From NCBI GenBank assembly GCA_002451555.1, contig DKCU01000044.1, positions 36,652 through 46,359 of the forward strand: a stretch of DNA of 9,708 nt, read 5' to 3'. The notes under the pieces are model-generated. The model saw nothing but the letters and a program-made list of their open reading frames with translations, made no database searches and had not been told where the DNA came from. This stretch comes from Candidatus Segatella albertsiae (GTDB lineage Bacteria > Bacteroidota > Bacteroidia > Bacteroidales > Bacteroidaceae). The translations under genes were made by a program, and so were the position numbers. Numbering within the stretch: position 1 is the stretch's first letter; every line of letters begins with the position of its first letter. Shown one piece after another: positions 6,365 to 9,708 of the stretch.

Positions 6365-7063
6365 ATGGAAGAGACAATAAAGGTGCTTCTTTGTGAAGAC
6401 GACGAGAATTTGGGAATGTTGCTTCGTGAGTATTTGCAGGCAAAGGGTTATGACACCACACTCTGTCCTGATGGAGAGGCTGGTTACAAGGAATTCTCCA
6501 AGACTAAGTTTGACATCGCAGTGCTTGATGTGATGATGCCAAAGAAAGATGGCTTTACATTGGCACAGGAAATCCGTCAGGCCAATGCAGAGATTCCTAT
6601 CATATTCTTGACCGCCAAGACTTTGAAGGAGGATATCCTCGAAGGTTTCAAGATTGGTGCCGACGATTACATTACCAAGCCATTCTCCATGGAGGAGTTA
6701 GTGTTCCGTGTAGAGGCTATCTTGCGTCGAGTACGTGGCAAGAAGAACAAGGAATCAACCTTGTATCATATCGGTAACTTTACATTCGATACCCAGAAGC
6801 AGCTCTTGAGCATCGGTGAAAAGCAGACCAAGTTGACTACCAAGGAGAATGAACTCTTGGCTTTGCTTTGCTCTCATGCCAATGAGATTCTTCAGCGTGA
6901 CTTCGCCTTGAAGACGATTTGGATAGACGACAACTATTTCAATGCTCGTTCTATGGATGTGTATATCACCAAGTTGCGCAAGCACTTGAAGGATGACCCA
7001 CAGATTGAGATCATCAACATCCATGGCAAGGGTTACAAGTTGATTTCGCCAGAACAGGATTAA
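6365..7063 (+). CDS. rprY: RprY-type OmpR-family response regulator
   Basis: This 232-aa DNA-binding regulator is the probable partner of RprX. The receiver domain (about 5-121) has the acidic pocket E11-D12-D13, phospho-acceptor Asp55 in VLDVMMP, Thr83 in FLTAK and Lys105 in ITKPF, so it should be fully phosphorylatable. The C-terminal winged helix (about 132-228) has the OmpR-type pattern LTTKENELL (157-165), RSMDVYITKLRKHL (195-208) and the wing GKGYKL (221-226). Length is typical. RprY is known from Bacteroides fragilis and Porphyromonas gingivalis, where it is linked to envelope and stress genes; targets here cannot be read from the window. The TAA stop is followed in frame by TGA. A bidirectional terminator lies 36 bp downstream. 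Confidence 0.93.
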   Translation: MEETIKVLLCEDDENLGMLLREYLQAKGYDTTLCPDGEAGYKEFSKTKFDIAVLDVMMPKKDGFTLAQEIRQANAEIPIIFLTAKTLKEDILEGFKIGADDYITKPFSMEELVFRVEAILRRVRGKKNKESTLYHIGNFTFDTQKQLLSIGEKQTKLTTKENELLALLCSHANEILQRDFALKTIWIDDNYFNARSMDVYITKLRKHLKDDPQIEIINIHGKGYKLISPEQD

Positions 7064-7099
7064 TGAATAGAAAAGACATAGAGGGTTTCCTCTTAACAT

Positions 7100-7138
7100 A
7101 AAAAAGGCTGGTCTTCATTTCGAAGACTAGCCTTTTTT
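7100..7138. terminator. Bidirectional terminator between rprY and the small minus-strand gene
   Basis: A 17-bp stem (7100-7116 with 7122-7138, one G-U wobble) surrounds the loop ATTTC. Six A on the left and six T on the right give a U-tract in both directions. It ends rprY on plus and the 70-aa gene on minus. The minus-strand stop codon (7127-7129) lies inside the stem. Confidence 0.9.
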
Positions 7139-7339
7139 GATGGAATAGACATACCCCGCAACTCCAGCTACAATGAGGAAGAGGCCTGCGAATAAAAGAA
7201 AGTTTCCCTTGACGTTGAAGGCGAAACTGGCGGCTAGGATGACGACTCCTAACACGATGAAGGTGATGCCCATGGAAGGAATCGCTTGGAGAGAGCTTTT
7301 CACCTTGTGGTTCATCATTTTGTAGTTTAATTTGCTCAT
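7127..7339 (-). CDS. Small unknown membrane protein, two transmembrane segments
   Basis: I do not recognise the family of this 70-aa protein. A basic N-terminal stretch (residues 1-19, several Lys) precedes two hydrophobic segments, about 22-42 (MGITFIVLGVVILAASFAF) and 46-66 (FLLFAGLFLIVAGVAGYVY), joined by NVKG. It ends in KKG. Charge distribution suggests a helical hairpin with both ends in the cytoplasm. The gene has a near-perfect promoter about 50 bp upstream of its ATG and a terminator at its stop, strong signs that it is a real monocistronic gene despite its size. Met8, Met9 and Met23 are alternative starts; Met1 keeps the basic segment. It runs away from the rpsF operon from an overlapping control region. 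Confidence 0.8.
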   Translation of the reverse strand: MSKLNYKMMNHKVKSSLQAIPSMGITFIVLGVVILAASFAFNVKGNFLLFAGLFLIVAGVAGYVYSIKKG

Positions 7340-7389
7340 ATTCTGCTATAAAATATTTAAAATACTGTAAAAGCGATGCATATTTGGTG

Positions 7390-7421
7390 CAAAAGTACAA
7401 AAAATATTTGGTTAATTCAAA
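7390..7421 (-). promoter_or_regulatory. Promoter of the 70-aa membrane protein
   Basis: On the minus strand TTTG (7421-7418) is followed after 20 bp by TACTTTTG (7397-7390), a full match to the Bacteroidetes consensus. Initiation near 7385 gives a leader of about 45 nt. It overlaps the rpsF promoter by 15 bp. Confidence 0.75.
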
Positions 7422-7438
7422 GAAAAGTAGTAATTTTG
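7407..7438 (+). promoter_or_regulatory. Promoter of the rpsF-rpsR-rplI operon
   Basis: TTTG (7407-7410) is followed after 20 bp by TAATTTTG (7431-7438), again a full consensus match. Initiation near 7443-7445 gives a leader of about 85 nt before the rpsF ATG at 7530. Its upstream box lies inside the spacer of the opposing promoter, and the opposing upstream box lies inside its spacer. Confidence 0.8.
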
Positions 7439-7440
7439 CA

Positions 7441-7484
7441 CCGCAATTCGTGAAAAGGGTGTCGGAAAGGCACTTTTCAAGCGG
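7441..7484 (+). promoter_or_regulatory. Structured rpsF 5' leader, possible S6:S18 autoregulatory site
   Basis: The leader can form a hairpin: TGAAAA (7451-7456) with TTTTCA (7474-7479), then two unpaired G, then GTGTC (7459-7463) with GGCAC (7469-7473), closed by GGAAA. An outer stem CCGC (7441-7444) with GCGG (7481-7484) is possible, but it may be partly lost because transcription is predicted to start at about 7443-7445. S6:S18 complexes in many bacteria repress their operon through a leader hairpin with a conserved CCG. Whether this is that motif needs a covariance-model test. From 7485 to the ATG the leader is AT-rich and unstructured. Confidence 0.4.
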
Positions 7485-7529
7485 AAAGCAAGAGATTTTA
7501 TTAATAACATATTTAATTATTAAAGTAGT

Positions 7530-7874
7530 ATGAATCAATACGAAACCGTTTTCATTTTGACTCCCGTTTTGTCTGATGAACAGATGAAGGAAACGGTCGC
7601 TAAGTTCAAGAAGCTGCTCACCGATAATGGTGCTGAGATCGTGAATGAAGAGGCTTGGGGTTTGAAGAAGTTGGCTTACAACATCGAGAAGAAGACATCA
7701 GGCTTCTACAACTTGATTGAGTTCAAGGCTGAACCAACTGTAATCAACACTCTCGAAACTGGCTATCGCCGCGACGAGAAAGTTATTCGTTACATGACTG
7801 TTAAACTTGACAAGTATGCTGCCGCTTACGCAGAGAAGCGTCGTGCAAAGCTTGGTAAAAAAGAGGAGGCTTAA
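7530..7874 (+). CDS. rpsF: Small-subunit ribosomal protein bS6
   Basis: The protein is 114 aa, close to the usual bS6 size. The ferredoxin-like fold is recognisable from YETVFILTPVLSD (4-16), WGLKKLAYNIEKK (43-55), GFYNLIEF (58-65) and YRRDEKVIRYMTVKLDKY (79-96). A basic tail with KKEE ends it. bS6 pairs with bS18 on the platform of the 30S subunit. It is the first gene of the operon, 2 nt upstream of rpsR. The start follows an AT-rich leader without a Shine-Dalgarno sequence, unlike the two genes after it. Confidence 0.97.
   Translation: MNQYETVFILTPVLSDEQMKETVAKFKKLLTDNGAEIVNEEAWGLKKLAYNIEKKTSGFYNLIEFKAEPTVINTLETGYRRDEKVIRYMTVKLDKYAAAYAEKRRAKLGKKEEA
7862..7869 (+). promoter_or_regulatory. 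Shine-Dalgarno sequence of rpsR
   Basis: AGAGGAGG lies inside the last codons of rpsF, with 7 nt to the rpsR ATG at 7877. It is an excellent match to the anti-Shine-Dalgarno sequence, whereas all genes outside this operon in the window lack one. Confidence 0.75.
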
Positions 7875-7876
7875 TC

Positions 7877-8146
7877 ATGGCAGATCAGAAATCAGAAATC
7901 CGTTATTTGACCGCTCCTTCTATCGATACAAAGAAGAAGAAGTATTGCCGTTTCAAGAAGAGTGGCATTAAGTACATCGACTATAAGGATCCAGAGTTCT
8001 TGAAGAAGTTCTTGAACGAGCAGGGTAAAATCCTTCCACGTCGTATCACAGGTACATCTTTGAAGTATCAGCGCCGTGTAGCACAGGCTGTTAAGCGTGC
8101 TCGCCAGATCGCTTTGCTTCCTTACGTAACCGATTTGATGAAGTAA
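7877..8146 (+). CDS. rpsR: Small-subunit ribosomal protein bS18
   Basis: This is an 89-aa bS18 with the usual core: YCRFKKSGIKYIDYKD (23-38), then KILPRRITGTSLKYQRRV (51-68) and RARQIALLPYV (74-84). The N-terminal extension has a run of four Lys. One Cys remains (24), so it is not a zinc-binding variant. It forms a heterodimer with bS6 and, in Bacteroidetes ribosomes, helps bS21 hold the 3' end of 16S rRNA so that most mRNAs cannot use Shine-Dalgarno pairing. It is translationally coupled to rpsF by a 2-nt gap and has its own strong Shine-Dalgarno. Confidence 0.97.
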   Translation: MADQKSEIRYLTAPSIDTKKKKYCRFKKSGIKYIDYKDPEFLKKFLNEQGKILPRRITGTSLKYQRRVAQAVKRARQIALLPYVTDLMK

Positions 8147-8149
8147 TTT

Positions 8150-8156
8150 AAGGAGG
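8150..8156 (+). promoter_or_regulatory. Shine-Dalgarno sequence of rplI
   Basis: AAGGAGG starts four bases after the rpsR stop and lies 10 nt before the rplI ATG at 8167. The spacing is slightly long but usable. Confidence 0.75.
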
Positions 8157-8166
8157 ATAAAGAAGA

Positions 8167-8697
8167 ATGGAAATTATTTTGAAGCAAGATATTATCGGTC
8201 TTGGATACAAGAACGATATCGTAAATGTTAAGAGTGGTTATGGTCGTAACTTCCTTATCCCTACAGGTAAGGCTGTTATTGCTTCTCCATCTGCTAAGAA
8301 GCAGTTGGCTGAGGACTTGAAGCAGCAGGCTCACAAGCTTGAGGCTATCAAGGCTGAGGCTGTGAAGAAGGGCGAGGCTCTCAATGGCATCGTTCTTACT
8401 ATCACTGCTAAGGTAAGTGCTACAGGTCAGCTCTACGGTTCTGTTAACGCAGCTACCGTTGCTGAGGAACTCGCTAAGAAGGGCATCGAGGTTGATCGTA
8501 AGATCATCACTATGAAGGATGCTAAGAAGGTAGGTGAGTACGAGGCTACTGTACACTATCACAAGGAGGTTGAGGTTAAGGTTCCAGTTAACGTTGTTGC
8601 TGAGAACGCTCCTGTTGCAGCTCCTGCTGTTGAAGAGGCTCCAGTTGAGGCTCCTGCTGCTGAGGCAGCTGAGGAGGAGGCTCCTGCTGCTGAGTAA
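8167..8697 (+). CDS. rplI: Large-subunit ribosomal protein bL9 with acidic Ala/Pro-rich tail
   Basis: The N-domain signature is clear: MEIILKQDIIGLGYKNDIV (1-19), then VKSGYGRNFLIPTGKAV (21-37). A long linker helix (about 42-70) and the C-domain with SATGQLYGSV (84-93) follow. bL9 sits at the base of the L1 stalk and reaches out from the ribosome. Family members usually end at about residue 147-150, here around VPVNVVAE. This protein continues for 30 residues (about 147-176) made almost only of A, P, E and V, encoded by repeated GAGGCTCCTGCTGCTGAG-like DNA. The tail should be disordered. TAA is followed in frame by TGA, and a terminator follows 44 bp later, ending the operon. Confidence 0.96.
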   Translation: MEIILKQDIIGLGYKNDIVNVKSGYGRNFLIPTGKAVIASPSAKKQLAEDLKQQAHKLEAIKAEAVKKGEALNGIVLTITAKVSATGQLYGSVNAATVAEELAKKGIEVDRKIITMKDAKKVGEYEATVHYHKEVEVKVPVNVVAENAPVAAPAVEEAPVEAPAAEAAEEEAPAAE

Positions 8698-8740
8698 TGA
8701 GTACGATAATTTTCGCACTGTAAAGCAAAATAATATAGAG

Positions 8741-8775
8741 AATCCCTTTTGTCCTAAGACATTAGGGATTTTTTT
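8741..8775 (+). terminator. Terminator of the rpsF-rpsR-rplI operon
   Basis: AATCCCT (8741-8747) pairs with AGGGATT (8764-8770), followed by TTTTT. An inner stem TGTC (8750-8753) with GACA (8758-8761) caps the hairpin. Confidence 0.85.
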
Positions 8776-9005
8776 GTCTTTTATGAAGGTATATTATTTT
8801 TACAATAATTGGTTAGTGCTTGTATCTATGACGGGATGGTTGTATGGCGATTTGCCTCATGTTGGCTCGCTAGCTAAATTTTATTGCTTGCCCAAGGATA
8901 AATTTTTCCCTGCGCAGCTAAGAATTTTTTTCTGCCCAGGTAAAAATTAAAGTGGTATCATCTATATTTTTTTATATTTCTATCTAAAGTCTCGTTTTTT
9001 TGTTG
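8776..9005. other. Non-coding gap before fabD with imperfect repeats
   Basis: Between the rplI terminator and the fabD promoter I see no convincing gene. A 55-codon frame (8783-8950, MKVYYFYNN to PGKN) is open, but it follows a terminator without a promoter or ribosome site and coincides with repeats, so I treat it as chance. Two imperfect direct copies begin with AGCTAA (8872 and 8916) and run through T-rich DNA into GCCCA. Arms 8901-8917 and 8932-8948 can pair at 15 of 17 positions around a T-rich loop. Confidence 0.55.
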
Positions 9006-9013
9006 TATCTTTG
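9006..9013 (+). promoter_or_regulatory. -7 element of the fabD promoter
   Basis: TATCTTTG matches TAnnTTTG fully. I find no TTTG at the expected distance upstream, only a T-rich run. Initiation near 9018 would give a leader of about 68 nt. Confidence 0.55.
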
Positions 9014-9085
9014 CAACCGAATTGCAGTTTTATGTAATTCTTGTAGATTAAATATTTTTACAAACATAATAAATTGGATTATAAA

Positions 9086-9708
9086 ATGAAAGCATTTGTT
9101 TTCCCTGGTCAGGGTTCACAGTTCGTAGGCATGGGTAAGGACCTCTACGAGAACAACGCATTGGCAAAAGAACTTTTCGATAAGGCCGACGAGATTCTCG
9201 GCTTCAAGATTACTGATATCATGTTCGCTGGTACCGACGAGCAGTTGAAGGAAACCAAGGTTACTCAGCCTGCAGTATTCCTCCACTCTGTTATCTCAGC
9301 TCTCTGCTTGGGCGACGAGTTCAAGCCAGCTATGGTAGCAGGTCACTCTCTCGGTGAGTTCTCTGCATTGGTAGCTGCTGGTGCCATCGCTTTCGAGGAT
9401 GGTGTGAAGCTCGTTGCTGCTCGTGCCAACGCTATGCAGAAGGCTTGCGAGGCTAATCCTGGTACTATGGCTGCCATCATCGGTTTGCCAGATGAGAAGG
9501 TAGAGGAAATCTGCGCAGAGGTAAGCACAGAGGGTAACATCGTTATCCCTGCCAACTATAATTGTCCTGGTCAGCTCGTTATCTCTGGTAACACAGACGC
9601 CATCAACGCAGCTTGCGAGAAGTTGAAGGCTGCTGGCGCTAAGCGTGCCTTGCCTTTGAAGGTGGGTGGTGCTTTCCACTCTCCATTGATGCAGCCAGCT
9701 AAGGATGA
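9086..9708 (+). CDS. fabD: Malonyl-CoA:ACP transacylase, C-terminus cut by window end
   Basis: FabD moves malonyl from CoA to acyl carrier protein, supplying the extender for fatty-acid synthesis in the cytoplasm. The 207 codons present cover about two thirds of a protein of usually 290-310 aa. Visible are FPGQGSQ (6-12, oxyanion-side Gln9), TQPA (60-63), the nucleophile elbow GHSLGE with Ser88, the malonate-binding Arg113 in AARANAM, and catalytic His198 in GAFHSPLM. All key residues are present. The start is the ATG at 9086, directly before the conserved KAFVFPGQG strand and after an AT-rich leader with no Shine-Dalgarno. It is transcribed separately from the ribosomal operon. The reading frame is open to the last base, so the gene continues outside the window. 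Confidence 0.96.
   Translation, partial: MKAFVFPGQGSQFVGMGKDLYENNALAKELFDKADEILGFKITDIMFAGTDEQLKETKVTQPAVFLHSVISALCLGDEFKPAMVAGHSLGEFSALVAAGAIAFEDGVKLVAARANAMQKACEANPGTMAAIIGLPDEKVEEICAEVSTEGNIVIPANYNCPGQLVISGNTDAINAACEKLKAAGAKRALPLKVGGAFHSPLMQPAKD

Noticed and set aside
7014..7538. Minus-strand frame of 174 codons
   Set aside because: It runs antisense through the rprY end, the bidirectional terminator and both promoters, and overlaps the 70-aa gene in another frame. It has no domain-like content.
8534..8950. Plus-strand frame of 138 codons, and its in-frame 55-codon end from 8783
   Set aside because: The first part is rplI read in another frame (Leu/Arg runs). The rest follows the operon terminator and coincides with imperfect repeats, with no ribosome site.

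Overview
The window looks like a chromosomal segment of a Bacteroidales bacterium, most likely Prevotellaceae (Prevotella/Segatella-like), though I cannot fix the genus from sequence alone. The reasons are: repeated Bacteroidetes-type promoters (TTTG, about 19-21 bp, TAnnTTTG); almost no Shine-Dalgarno sequences except inside the ribosomal protein operon; an RprX/RprY two-component pair; and an EF-G paralogue of the Bacteroides EF-G2 kind. It reads as a core-genome region with short repeats between genes. I see no phage, plasmid, CRISPR array, transposase, rRNA or tRNA.

Left part (1-2047). The possible tail of an upstream gene is followed by a well-formed promoter and an unknown 122-aa protein with two membrane segments. 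That gene ends inside its own terminator hairpin. Convergent to it is hemW (minus strand), a radical-SAM haem chaperone carrying an unusual repeat-derived insertion in its coding region. Its 5' leader holds three tandem heptamers of a related type. A divergent control region separates hemW from the next gene.

Middle (2048-7138). A 720-aa EF-G-like GTPase (fusA2) has a serine where the catalytic switch II histidine should be. About 330 bp of REP-like nested palindromes and a 42-bp tandem repeat follow it. Next come the sensor kinase rprX, possibly expressed as a leaderless mRNA, and its response regulator rprY. They are separated by 100 bp carrying a repeat that matches the one inside hemW. 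A bidirectional terminator closes rprY and a convergent small membrane-protein gene.

Right part (7127-9708). The small membrane-protein gene and the rpsF-rpsR-rplI operon diverge from two near-perfect promoters that physically overlap. The rpsF leader can fold into a hairpin that may be a site of S6:S18 autoregulation. rpsR and rplI have genuine Shine-Dalgarno sequences, unusual in this phylum. bL9 carries an acidic Ala/Pro-rich tail. After the rplI terminator there is about 300 bp of non-coding DNA with imperfect repeats and a promoter, then fabD, cut off by the window end.

Functionally the window is mostly translation (EF-G2, bS6, bS18, bL9), envelope/stress signalling (RprXY), haem handling (HemW) and fatty-acid synthesis (FabD). 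I found no clearly new multi-gene system. The items most worth a second look are the catalytically altered EF-G2, the repeat families, and the control architecture around rprX and rpsF.
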